Position numbers and translations under genes: made by a program. DNA of 64,000 nucleotides from positions 54,677,670-54,741,669 of the forward strand of contig OZ025248.1 in assembly GCA_964019135.1 (NCBI GenBank), read 5' to 3'. Below are positions 26,349 to 37,317 of the stretch, piece by piece (the stretch's first letter is position 1; each line of letters opens with the position of its first letter). The stretch comes from Arenicola marina (Eukaryota > Annelida > Polychaeta > Arenicolidae). The notes beneath the pieces were generated by a model. That model searched no databases, was not told where the DNA came from, and saw nothing but the letters and a program-made list of their open reading frames with translations.

Positions 26349-26358
26349 GTCAGTATTA

Positions 26359-26821
26359 TGTTTCTTGTTATTAAATTGGGCTGGCGCTAACTAACATGGC
26401 AGCATCTAGTAAGTCGTTGACATTTCTAGAGCTCTGGGGATTTATAATATTATATTTTCCTGGAAATGAGAGAATAAAATGTGGGCCTCGCTATAACGTG
26501 GTACATATGTTGAATAGTAAATAACTCAATTAATGATGTCAACATGGATTTAATTATCGGTATTGCTCGGCATATTGACTTAACTGAGAGACCGCTGGTG
26601 TATCTGTATAAAATAGTGCGCTATATAGCACAATACTGCACCAGAACCGTATTAAATGATATTTTGTAATAGATACTAAATGTGACACCCTTGTCTTAGA
26701 CTGTACCGTCATACTTGCCCTACCATATTCCGCCATGATCGTTGGCGACAATCGATGCAATGATAAATTCTATCAATTTGTCACTGACAGAGATAACTCT
26801 TGATCCTGCTATCGCCCAGCG
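26359..26821. other. No gene recognised
   Basis: AT-rich unique-looking sequence between the SINE and the 38-bp array. Confidence 0.45.
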
Positions 26822-27700
26822 TCCATAGTAACACCCACTTGTCGCTGACAACTATCTCCCCCATAGTAACACCACCCGCCTGTGGCTGACAACTATCTCC
26901 CCCATAGTAACACCCACCTGTGGCTGACAACTATCTCCCCCATAGTTACACCCACCTGTGGCTGACAACTATCTCCCCCATAGTAACACCCACTTGTGGC
27001 TGACAACTATTTCCCCCATAGTAACACTCACCTGTGGCTGACAACTATCTCCCCCATAGTAACACCCACCTGTGGCTGACAACTATCTCTACCATAGTAA
27101 CACCACCCACCTGTGGCTGACAACTATCTTCCTCATAGTAACACCCACATGTGGCTGACAACTATCTCCCCCATAGTAACACCCACCTGTGGCTGACAAC
27201 TATCTCCCCCATAGTAACACCTACCTGTGGCTGATAACTATCTCCCCCATAGTAACACCCACCTGTGGCGGACAACTATCTCCCCCATAGTAACACTCAC
27301 CTGTGGCTGACAACTATCTCCCCCATAGTAACACTCACCTGTGGCTGACAACTATCTCCCCCATAGTAACACCCAGCTGTGGCTGACAACTATCTCCCCC
27401 ATAGTAACACCCACCTGTGGCTGACAACTATCTCCCCCATAGTAACACTCACCTGTGGCTGACAACTATCTCTCCCATAGTAACACGCACCTATGGCTGA
27501 CAACTATCTCCCCCATAGTAACACCCACCTGTGGCTAACAACTATCTCCCCCATAGTAACACCCACTTGTGGCTGACAACTATCTCCCCCATAGTAACAC
27601 CCACTTGTGGCTGACAACTATCTCCCCCATAGTAACACCCACCTGTGGCTGACAACTATCTCCCCCATAGTAACACCACCCACCTGTGGCTGACAACTAT
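26822..27700. repeat. 38-bp tandem array ending each unit in a splice-acceptor-like CCCCCATAG
   Basis: About 23 units of 38 bp; CATAGTAACAC recurs at 26824, 26862 and so on, with a few units three bases longer (ACACCACCC). Each unit contains TATCTCCCCCATAG, a pyrimidine tract followed by AG that looks like a 3' splice site. No exon follows, because the array runs directly into a GGCGT array. Confidence 0.93.
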
Positions 27701-27702
27701 CT

Positions 27703-28140
27703 GGCGTGGGGTGGCGTGGCGTGGCGTGGCGGCTTAGGGGTGCGTGGCGTGGCGTGGCGTGGCGTAGCGTGGCGTGGCGTGGCGTGACGTGGCGTGGCGT
27801 GGCGTGGCGTGGCGTGGCGTGGTGTGGCGTGGCGTGGCGTGGCGTTGCGTGGCGTGGCGTGGCGTGGCGTAGGGTGGCGTGGCGTGGCGTGGCGTGGCGT
27901 GGAAGCGTAGGGTTGCGTGGCGTGGCGTGGCGTGGCGTGGCGTGGCGTGGCGGCGTAAGGTTGCGTAGGGTTGCGTAGCGTGGCGTGGCGTGGCGTGGCG
28001 TAGCGTGGCGTGGCGTGACGTGGCGTGGCGTGGCGTAGCGTGGCGTGGCGTGGCGTAGCGTGGCGTGGCGTGACGTGGCGTGGCGTGGCGTGGCGTGGCG
28101 TGGCGTGGCGTGGCGTAGCGTGGCGTGGCGTGGCGTGGCG
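27703..28140. repeat. GGCGT pentamer array
   Basis: About 440 bp of GGCGT units with scattered variants (AGCGT, GACGT, GGTGT, AGGGT). It abuts the preceding 38-bp array without any spacer. Each unit carries a CpG on a five-base spacing. Frames through it are period artefacts. Confidence 0.95.
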
Positions 28141-29550
28141 CAAGGTGTGCCTTGCTTCGGATAGGTAAAATGTCAAAACTCAATTAACAATAGGATCTCG
28201 ATTGCAGCAGTGTTGTCAGAAGGCTTACCTGATGGTCACGATTATTATTAATACCATGATGACCACCAACATAGACGATGAGCCTTGAACTGTAAATAGC
28301 TTGATCGTGCTATGTTTGTCCATATATATCTCATTTCAAAGTAACTATAACTGAGTTGCGTCAAAGAAACGTCACTTTGATGAACAAAATGACTCCCCAG
28401 TTAGGAGTATTATATTCGAACTCAATGCAGTATAATTGTGGCTTTAATGGAACTTACGTAGCGCCGTCTGACGATGACACCTTGGCAATGCCACCCTAGC
28501 CCAGTTAAACCCAAGAAGCACAACGATTTTCCCTTTTTGTCACGGCCGTTTATTTGTGCCTCACCCAACCCAAGCCGTTTCCTGCGCCAATGCAGCTGAT
28601 TTATTCGTGTCAAGCCAGAGTCCCACACCAGTTCATGCCATTGTCCCCTGGGTTTCTGGGGCCGGTTCAGCCATAAAACATTAATCCACCCATCCATCGT
28701 ACATGCCAGATTGTGTCCCGGTTCCACGGGCCGCCGCATCCCTCTGAAGGAATATCCGTTCCGACGGAATAAATACCCAAAGTCCCTTTTTGAAAACAAT
28801 ATGGGATCACGTGGTTCTCTGATCCTTGCTTCTTCTCGCTAATGTGAAATGACCTGACAGAATAATGTTCCCCGCAAGCTTACCACACAACTATAACACT
28901 ATTCGATCGGGACGCTTGCATATGCGGTGGTCGCAGCTCCTGCGAAGCAAAATGTTATGATTGTTTTAAAGGAATTTCTACCTATTGTTGAACGAGTAAT
29001 ATATGGGTTTAATAAAAGAAACGAACGCCATTTAAAAATTTAATGCAATGTGATATTTTATTCTTTCAACTTGATCAGCATATGCGAGCCGAGCCTTGGA
29101 TCTCGTTGCCAGTCTGTATTTCTCCAGAAGAATAGCCGCATTTGGGAATTCTGCTATATATATCAATTCCTTAGCAATCCACATTTAAAAAAATAGTTCC
29201 GATGAATTTGATAATTAAAGGACTAGTCTATACGGAAATATGATATGTAACAACAATGTGCTTCCCAAGTCTGAATTCCCAAACGCGCCTATTCTTGTTT
29301 CAAAGGAAAAAATATACAGGCTGGAACCGATACCCAACGAAGTGGGTCTCCCTAGGCTAATACAAGCATATACCTGCCTGTCATGTACCCGTGGACATTG
29401 GGATCATGTCGATTATGTTCATTAGTGCCATAGTGTTGAGTGTCTGTCTCATGTTATGGCGCTTACACGCTTCCGTGTGTTTCAATACATGCCACTGATT
29501 AATCATTGTTTAATATGAGAACCGGAATTATTTACTGGCATGCCTGTAAT
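28141..29550. other. No exon recognised upstream of synaptotagmin
   Basis: This stretch should contain the 5' end of the synaptotagmin transcription unit or part of its first intron. No coding exon or promoter could be identified. The minus-strand frame at 28422-28799 has no domain I recognise. Confidence 0.4.
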
Positions 29551-29554
29551 TCAG

Positions 29555-30476
29555 TACAATACCTTGACATGGGTACCGCCGCTGTTGTGTTTACAGGCAT
29601 GTCTCTACATGGTTACCGTTAATGTTGTGTTTACATGCATGTCTCTACATGGGTACCGCCACTGTTGTGTTTACAGGCATGTCTCTACATGGTTACCGTT
29701 AATGTTGTGTTTACATGCATGTCTCTACATGGGTACCGTTACTGTTGTGTTTACAGGCATGTCTCTACATGGGTACCGTTACTGTTGTGTTTACTGGCAT
29801 GTCTCTACATGGTTACCGTTACGGTTGTGTTTACAGGCATGTCTCTACATGGTAACCGTTACGGTTGTGTTTACAGGCATGTCTCTACATGGTTACCGTT
29901 ACTGTTGTGTTTACAGGCATGTCTCTACATGGTTACCGTTACGGTTGTGTTTACTGGCATGTCTCTACATGGTTACCGTTACGGTTGTGTTTACAGGCAT
30001 GTCTCTACATGGGTACCGTTACTGTTGTGTTTACAGGCATGTCTCTACATGGGTACCATTACTGTTGTGTTTACAGGCATGTCTCTACATGGGTACCGTT
30101 ACTGTTGTGTTTACAGGCATGTCTCTACATGGGTACCGTTACTGTTGTGTTTACAGGCATGTCTCTACATGGTTACCGTTACTGTTGTGTTTACAGGCAT
30201 GTCTCTACATGGGTACCGTTACTGTTGTGTTTACAGGCATGTCTCTACATGGGTACCGTTACTGTTGTGTTTACAGGCATGTTTCTACATGGGTACCGTT
30301 ACTGTTGTGTTTACAGGCATGTCTCTACATGGTTACCGTTACTGTTCTGTTTACAGGCATGTTTCTACATGGGTACCGTTACTGTTGTGTTTACAGGCAT
30401 GTCTCTACATGGTTACCGTTACTGTTCTGTTTACAGGCATGTCTCTACATGAGTACCGTTACTGTTGTGTTTACAG
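29555..30476 (+). repeat. 40-bp minisatellite repeating a 3' splice site and ATG
   Basis: An exact 40-bp period from the TTACAGGCAT at 29591 to the last one at 30471 (22 full steps). Each unit contains TGTTGTGTTTACAG followed by GCATG, so it repeats a pyrimidine tract, an AG acceptor and a start codon. The last unit supplies the acceptor and ATG of the synaptotagmin exon at 30477. A few units carry TTACATGCAT or TTACTGGCAT and so lose the CAG. No unit has a stop in any forward frame, which leaves the array open in all three frames. Confidence 0.95.
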
Positions 30477-31354
30477 GCATGCCGCTGCCGCTGCTAATCG
30501 GGCTCCTGAGCGGCACCTCGCTCCTGGTGGTCAGCTTGGTCGCCTACTGCTCCGTCAAATGCTGGAAGGGCCGCTGGCCCCATTCGTCGGGATCCTCCTC
30601 CGGGGCAAATGATTCCCCATTCCAGATCCACAGTCCGGGACACCTCAAGATTTCCCAAAGCGTTCCGGATCTCATCGACGGGGACGTCCGATTAGCGGAC
30701 ATGGTCCGCGCCGAGGAACGGATCGGGAAAAATCTGTATAAGACCGTAATTAAGCAGTCGACGTTACCAACCGTTCCGCAGCGCCACCTATCGTTCCAGA
30801 GACAGCTCTCCCATAAACTGGATCTGTCCAACGTCGCTTTCACCATCCATAGCGTTAAGTATAAGGAACAACCGGAAACGGGGAGGATAAAACCGGAACT
30901 CTACCGACAGAACGCGCAAGACACAGTCGCGACACAAGGCACCGGAGTCCAAGCCGATCCAACGCAAACGTGTGGTAAACTCCATTTCTCATTGCTCTAT
31001 TATCAGCAGACTGAAACTCTCGTCGTGAACGTGATTAGCGCCGAGAAACTCCCGGCGAAGGACTTTTCGGGTACGTCGGATCCGTACGTCAAAGTCTACG
31101 TGTTACCCGATAGGAAAAATAAAGTCCATACAAAAGTGCACCGGAAGACACTAAACCCCGAATTCAACGAAAAATTCAATTTCAATGTGACCTACAGCGA
31201 CTTGATGCAACGTGCCCTTCAGTTCAGCGTTTATGACTTTGACCGATTCTCTCGCCATGACCTCATCGGGGTCGTGCTGGTGAAGGATATGGGCCAGGAA
31301 ACGGCTTTGACGTATGAGCAGCACTACACGAGGGACATCATATCCGTGCAGCAG
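30477..31354 (+). CDS. Synaptotagmin exon 1 of those visible: TM, linker, C2A
   Basis: The acceptor TTTACAG ends at 30476 and the donor CAGCAG/GTAAAG follows 31354. The exon carries the ATG at 30479, the membrane segment, a ~140-residue linker and the complete C2A domain with all five acidic calcium ligands. It ends in phase 0. The frame is also open upstream through the 40-bp array to 29540, so the start at 30479 is chosen because it lies just inside the exon and directly precedes the membrane segment. An earlier start cannot be excluded. Confidence 0.88.
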
Positions 31355-34300
31355 GTAAAGGCCAAAGCCATTGCTACGGCAAACGCAGCTGTTCCCCTTT
31401 CAATATTGTCAACACTATAGCGCTGCATACCTCTTAGGAAGACGGCTCTGTAGTATTGATTTTATCTTTTCATAGACGACATTATTTCATATATATTTTA
31501 TATATATATAGATATACATCTATGCATGCATAGTTTTATATTGGTATATTCATATATATATATGCATTTTCATATCTCTTATGGAATACGTATATTCTGT
31601 TTCTTCCTTATGGATTTCATTTTCTTGATTGTGATACATTCAGCTTACCATATGGAGACTGATTACCATATATAGACTGATTAATACGCTACAACCCCCA
31701 TGTGGTAACTATATGACCATTGTATGTTATAAAACCCAGACGGGATGGCGCGGTGCTGCACCCTCGAGAGCTTCTATGGCTAGGCTGCCCACTTAGATAA
31801 TGGCACCAGACTCCATGATGCACTGGTAGCTTCTAACTATGCTTACGGGTATCGCTAGGCGGATGCATGTTTCCTGGGATTGTCAGAGAAGCGGTGTCAT
31901 AATTTGATATTTGCCCATGGCGATTTGATTACTGTCACCGATGCCCTGGGTTTGTGTTGTGGGATGTTGCTGCACTGAATCCTATACCCCTTGCACTGAG
32001 ACCACTTCGCTTCTTTCATTGTGCGCATCCAGTCGTGGCTGAAAAAAACAAAGTAGTGCAATTGACAATTACACATTAGTTATTCCCTTTATCCTGGTAA
32101 CACTGTGATTATAGTCTGGAGTTGTCCTCATAAACGATGGTGGATAAATAACAATATAATGCAATTAAACCAGTTATTCACATATTCATGTAACACTGTG
32201 ATTAGAGTCTGGACTATCTGACCTTGTCAAAAGTATTCACGTTGATAAATACATTAGCAACGGCCACGATGTAACGAAAAAGTGATTTTGTTTGTAGAAA
32301 ACACCGTTATTATCCTTCAATTATTTATATTTTATTCCATATGCAGTTCAAATATTGTCAACGGTGCTTTCGGCATACTATCACGTTGATCCTTACTCTG
32401 GTTTAAATGAGGAAAGTACCGGCCAACGCGGTTCTAATTTTAGTGAGGAAGCGATATGCCAATATAATATTCCCCATCTCCCCTGTCCCCTCCCCTCCTG
32501 TCCTCAGTATCAAATTGCTTTAGCCATGTGGTACGCGTACAAACAATGAAAGCTATAATCGAATTGTGCGCATGTGCATAAAGGACGAGCTAATCAGTTG
32601 GCCAGCGAGATGGGACCAATGATTAGCTAATATATCAGATGACTATTATATCAATGTCAAGGTACAACATGACACAAAGAGGGTATGTGGTCAACGGCCT
32701 TCAGCCTGGGGGAACAAAACACGTTCAATAGCACGCTTTCATAGGGCAACTATCAGTGATTCATGAAACACAAGGGGAAGCCTGCGGCCTGCACAAGCTC
32801 CCCCCCCCCCTTCCCCCATCCGACCCACTCCTCCACCACCCCGACAAACCACCTCGCTATCAACAAATAATACTTTCCCGCTCCCCAGCATGGTTCCTCC
32901 AGTGCCTAAGTAAGGTGATATTAGCGGGTACCCCCCCCCCACCACCCCCACCCATCGCCGAGAGACTTGTTGCTACCTAGGAAGCCTTCATGCATCTCCA
33001 CGCGGCTGCCGCTTTGTTGCGAGCCATAACAGGCGGCCTGATGAACCAGGAAGGCTGACCGGCATGAGTGCCCGGCAGCATGGCCAATGAGTGCCATGTG
33101 CAAAAACAAACCGTTGAAATAATAATGTGCCTGCCATAGTGCATTTATATCCGGGAAATAGGTCAATGAAGTGCCGACATGGTGACTCCAAGAGATAAAG
33201 ATAGGCAATGGTATTTAGGGGTTATGAGAAAAGTGTGTTCGGTGGGAGTGGGGGGTGGGGGGGGGGGGGGGGTGGTGGACGAAGTGGGGGCGGGCTGGTG
33301 GGGGGTAAAGCGGTTAGGACTCTAATCGGTTCCCCAAGCAATATTGTTCACCCTAATTGATGGATATCTATAATGTATAGCCAATATAACTCCTATATCA
33401 GACAAGAGAGTACGTGAAAAGCCGTAATATACTAATGGCGTTGCACATCCAGAGGCCGCGATATAATATATCTGATTTATGTAATTGAAATAAGATATCC
33501 ATCAGTCATACACTATATAGACATGGTTCTTCCAGCCGCGGTTTGTGTTAGTGCGGTGCGAAAAGAATCTTCCCATCTTTACGTTGCCATACATGACCGT
33601 CTCCGTGCCCTTGACATGGTGACCTGATTACATGGTCGGCGCCTAATGTGATCCCTTGGTATCTCCAGGAGCAGGTGGATCTCGGGGAAGTGATGTTGTC
33701 GCTATGCTACCTACCGACCGCCGGGCGGCTGACGGTCACCATTATAAAGGCGCGTAACCTCAAGGCAATGGACCTGTCAGGGACATCAGGTAAGCCTGTC
33801 TGTCGCCATTATAAAGGCGCGTAACCTCAAGACTGTAGACCTGTCAGGGACATCAGGTAAGCCTGTCTGTCGCCATTATAAAGAGGCGTAACCTCAAGAC
33901 TGTAGACCTGTCAGGGACATCAGGTAAGCCTGTCTGTCGCCATTATAAAGAGGCGTAACCTCAAGGCAATGGACCTGTCAGGGACATCAGGTAAGCCTGT
34001 CTGTCGCCATTATAAAGAAGCGTAACCTCAAGACTGTAGACCTGTCAGGGACATCAGGTAAGCCTGTCTGTCGCCATTATAAAGAGGCGTAACCTCAAGA
34101 CTGTAGACCTGTCAGGGACATCAGGTAAGCCTGTCTGTCGCCATTATAAAGAGGCGTAACCTCAAGACTGTAGACCTGTCAGGGACATCAGGTAAGCCTG
34201 TCTGTCGCCATTATAAAGAGGCGTAACCTCAAGACTGTAGACCTGTCAGGGACATCAGGTAAGCCTGTCTGTCGCCATTATAAAGGCGCGTAACCTCAAG

Positions 34301-37140
34301 ACTGTAGACCTGTCAGGGACATCAGGTAAGCCTGTCTGTCGCCATTATAAAGAGGCGTAACCTCAAGACTGTAGACCTGTCAGGGACATCAGGTAAGCCT
34401 GTCTGTCGCCATTATAAAGAGGCGTAACCTCAAGACTGTAGACCTGTCAGAGACATCAGGTAAGCCTGTTTGTCGCCATTATAAAGAGGCGTAACCTCAA
34501 GACTGTAGACCTGTCAGAGACATCAGGTAAGCCTGTCTGTCGCCATTATAAAGAGGCGTAACCTCAAGACTGTAGACCTGTCAGGGACATCAGGTAAGCC
34601 TGTCTGTCGCCATTATAAAGAGGCGTAACCTCAAGACTGTAGACCTGTCAGGGACATCAGGTAAGCCTGTCTGTCGCCATTATAAAGAGGCGTAACCTCA
34701 AGACTGTAGACCTGTCAGGGACATCAGGTAAGCCTGTCTGTCGCCATTATAAAGAGGCGTAACCTCAAGACTGTAGACCTGTCAGGGACATCAGGTAAGC
34801 CTGTCTGTCGCCATTATAAAGAGGCGTAACCTCAAGACTGTAGACCTGTCAGAGACATCAGGTAAGCCTGTCTGTCGCCATTATAAAGAGGCGTAACCTC
34901 AAGACTGTAGACCTGTCAGGGACATCAGGTAAGCCTGTCTGTCGCCATTATAAAGAGGCGTAACCTCAAGACTGTAGACCTGTCAGGGACATCAGGTAAG
35001 CCTGTTTGTCGCCATTATAAAGGCGCGTAACCTCAAGACTGTAGACCTGTCAGAGACATCAGGTAAGCCTGTCTGTCGCCATTATAAAGAGGCGTAACCT
35101 CAAGACTGTAGACCTGTCAGGGACATCAGGTAAGCCTGTCTGTCGCCATTATAAAGAGGCGTAACCTCAAGACTGTAGACCTGTCAGCGACATCAGGTAA
35201 GCCTGTCTGTCGCCATTATAAAGAGGCGTAACCTCAAGACTGTAGACCTGTCAGGGACATCAGGTAAGCCTGTCTGTCGCCATTATAAAGAGGCGTAACC
35301 TCAAGACTGTAGACCTGTCAGGGACATCAGGTAAGCCTGTCTGTCGCCATTATAAAGAGGCGTAACCTCAAGACTGTAGACCTGTCAGGGACATCAGGTA
35401 AGCCTGTCTGTCGCCATTATAAAGAGGCGTAACCTCAAGACTGTAGACCTGTCAGGGACATCAGGTAAGCCTGTCTGTCGCCATTATAAAGAGGCGTAAC
35501 CTCAAGACTGTAGACCTGTCAGGGACATCAGGTAAGCCTGTCTGTCGCCATTATAAAGAGGCGTAACCTCAAGACTGTAGACCTGTCAGAGACATCAGGT
35601 AAGTTACAGGAAAAAAAATTCAAATGATTAGTCGCATAAAGAGTTTAAAACCTTACTGTCAATACATAGTGTTTTATCTTGCAAATGTTGTATGCTTGAT
35701 GTGTCACTTAGCTAATGGATGAAATTGGATAGGGTAGGCTAATGGGTAGGAAATGAATATATGTAAAACGGTTGTTTGTTTTTTATTGTTATATGTACTA
35801 CATAATTTATCACTATTATCATCATTATCAGTGTCAGGTGAAAAACATTTACCGAAAGCTTCATCTTATATAATGTTATATAATACTCCTCTTGATTTAC
35901 GTACACGTCATCTTGTCTAAATATAATGAAAGAAAATGTAATAAATATATTTAGCATTCATTATGCATTCAATTCTTCGAAACACTCCAGATGCCGCATT
36001 ATATTCCACCGTTTCATAAAAGACTTGCATCATGCATCAGATCTGACCATCCTTTGAACCGCTTGAACTTTGACATTTCGGTGGTCTAGACCCCTACGTG
36101 AAGGTGTCTCTGATGTGTCACGGGCGACGCATTAAGAAGAAGAAGACGTCCGTGAAGAAGAACAGCCTGACGCCAGTCTACAACGAGGCCATTGTCTTCG
36201 ACGTGCCGCAGGAAAACATCGAGGAGATCCTGCTCGTCATCAAGGTCATTGACTACGACAGGTCGGTCACGCACTCCACGGCAGCAGCGGATTCTCTGCT
36301 AATTTTGATCCATATGATTGTCACTGTTGATCGTTACAATAATTTATGTGTTCAAATGCTTAAGTGATGAAGATGTGGACATAGGCGTTCGTTAATAGGA
36401 CACGCTTAGAACACATTGTATAATGGAACAACGCATAATGACCACCATCATGACATAATGACCGCCATCATGACATAATGACCGCCATCATGACATAATG
36501 ACCGCCATCATGCCATAATGACCGCCATCATGCCATAATGACCGCCATCATGACATAATGACCGCCATCATGACATAATGACCGCCATCATGACATAATG
36601 ACCGCCATCATGACATAATGACCGCCATCATGACATAATGACCGCCATCATGCCATAATGACCACCATCATGACATAATGACCGCCATCATGACATAATG
36701 ACCGCCATCATGCCATAATGACCACCATCATGCCATAATGACCACCATCATGACATAATGACCACCATCATGACAAGGAGACATATCACTTTAGATGAAA
36801 CACGAATAAATTATATTTCTTACAATATGGCCGCAGTTTATGTATATATCCATGAATAATTAAGTGATTAATATATTCAAGCTTCCTATTGGATCTCCCC
36901 AGGGTGGGGAGCAATGAGGTGATGGGCTGCTGCGTCGTGGGTTCCCAGGCCCCGGGCCCGGGGGCCGACCACTGGTTCGAGATGTTGAACAACTCCCGCC
37001 GTCCTGTGGCCCAGTGGTACACTCTCCTTGACCAGGTGCCCGGCGCCGCCTTCGAGAAGACCCCTAACGGCGGCGGCGGCGGCGGCAACCGGAAGCAGGG
37101 GAAGAGCTCGCCCGCCAAAGGCGTCGTGGGCACGACATAA
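30479..37140 (+). CDS. Synaptotagmin, SYT3/6/9/10-like (4 exons, 468 aa)
   Basis: Joining 30479-31354, 33669-33789, 36090-36261 and 36903-37140 keeps phase at every junction and gives 468 residues. Residues 3-24 form a membrane segment followed by a Cys-containing juxtamembrane stretch. C2A spans about 165-285 with acidic calcium ligands D195, D201, D253, D255 and D261. C2B spans about 297-445 with D327, D333, D387, D389 and a KKKK polybasic patch at 348-351. The last ~25 residues are Gly/Lys-rich. By family, it should be a membrane-anchored calcium sensor for regulated exocytosis, binding acidic phospholipids and SNAREs. The C2B sequence resembles the SYT3/6/9/10 group more than SYT1 or SYT7. 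Oddities: the luminal N-terminus is very short, so an upstream coding exon is possible, and minisatellites lie on two splice junctions. No AATAAA was seen in the first kilobase after the stop. Confidence 0.9.
31355..33668 (+). other. Synaptotagmin intron 1 of those visible
   Basis: A 2.3 kb intron bounded by GTAAAG and TATCTCCAG. It holds AT-rich TATA repeats (about 31485-31570), C-runs (32800-32812, 32932-32940) and a G-run (about 33248-33272). No additional coding segment was found. The protein is continuous across it: the end of C2A joins the short linker to C2B. Confidence 0.75.
33669..33789 (+). CDS. Synaptotagmin exon 2: first part of C2B
   Basis: A 121-bp exon, acceptor TATCTCCAG/GAGCAG and donor ATCAG/GTAAGC. 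It encodes residues 293-332 ([14 protein letters not shown] and the [10 protein letters not shown] calcium loop) and the first base of D333. Its last 51 bases are the parent of the 67-bp array that follows. Confidence 0.92.
33790..35598 (+). repeat. 67-bp minisatellite repeating the exon 2 end and its 5' splice site
   Basis: GT donors occur every 67 bp from 33790 to 35599, exactly 27 periods. Each unit is 16 nt of intron (GTAAGCCTGTCTGTCG) plus 51 nt that copy the 3' end of exon 2, including the CAG/GTAAGC junction. Most units differ from the exon by AAGACTGTAGAC for AAGGCAATGGAC and GAGGCG for GGCGCG; the unit ending near 33990 keeps the parental GCAATG. The last junction reads GTAAGT. Reading through the first donor meets TAA after 11 further codons, so only the first donor gives a full C2B. 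Confidence 0.96.
35599..36089 (+). other. Remainder of synaptotagmin intron 2
   Basis: AT-rich unique sequence from the last donor copy to the acceptor GGTGGTCTAG at 36089. No coding segment. Confidence 0.7.
36090..36261 (+). CDS. Synaptotagmin exon 3: C2B core
   Basis: A 172-bp exon from acceptor GTGGTCTAG to donor GACAG/GTCGGT. It encodes the rest of D333 through R390: the [11 protein letters not shown] strand, the KKKK polybasic patch and the VIDYDR loop with D387 and D389. The donor GTCGGT is a weak match to consensus, but the boundary after the DYDR motif joins the next exon in the correct phase and restores the family sequence. Confidence 0.92.
36262..36902 (+). other. Synaptotagmin intron 3
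   Basis: A 641-bp intron. Its central part is a 20-bp tandem array (listed separately); the rest is unique AT-rich sequence ending in the acceptor GGATCTCCCCAG. Confidence 0.8.
36422..36775. repeat. 20-bp tandem array inside synaptotagmin intron 3
   Basis: About 17 units of CATAATGACCGCCATCATGA, with variants CCACC for CCGCC and TGCC for TGAC. Unlike the other two arrays of this gene it does not overlap a splice junction: it begins 160 bp after the donor and ends 125 bp before the acceptor. Confidence 0.95.
36903..37140 (+). CDS. Synaptotagmin last coding exon: end of C2B and tail
   Basis: Acceptor ATCTCCCCAG at 36902, stop TAA at 37138-37140. It completes R390 and encodes VGSNEVMG, the HWFEML motif and PVAQWYTL that close the C2B domain, then a Gly-rich tail encoded by a GGC repeat near 37070-37086. 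The tail is not typical of vertebrate members and may be lineage-specific. Confidence 0.92.
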
Positions 37141-37281
37141 CACGAGAACCGCCCATTACCCTGATGGGGGGAGAGGGGGGGGGGTATAGTATTTAATATT
37201 GCATGGGATCAGTGTCATGCACGCCTTGATAAGGCGGTGGTCATTTTGGTTCGGCTTTCACGCGGGGAATCCGTTAAGAGG

Positions 37282-37317
<36 letters not shown>

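Noticed and set aside
27697..28183. Minus-strand frames with a five-residue period
   Set aside because: They follow from the GGCGT pentamer array.
28422..28799. 125-codon minus-strand frame
   Set aside because: No domain, no splice pattern, and the composition matches the flanks.
26822..35598. CRISPR-like regular repeats
   Set aside because: The repeats are contiguous with no unique spacers, the genome is eukaryotic and no cas-like gene is present.
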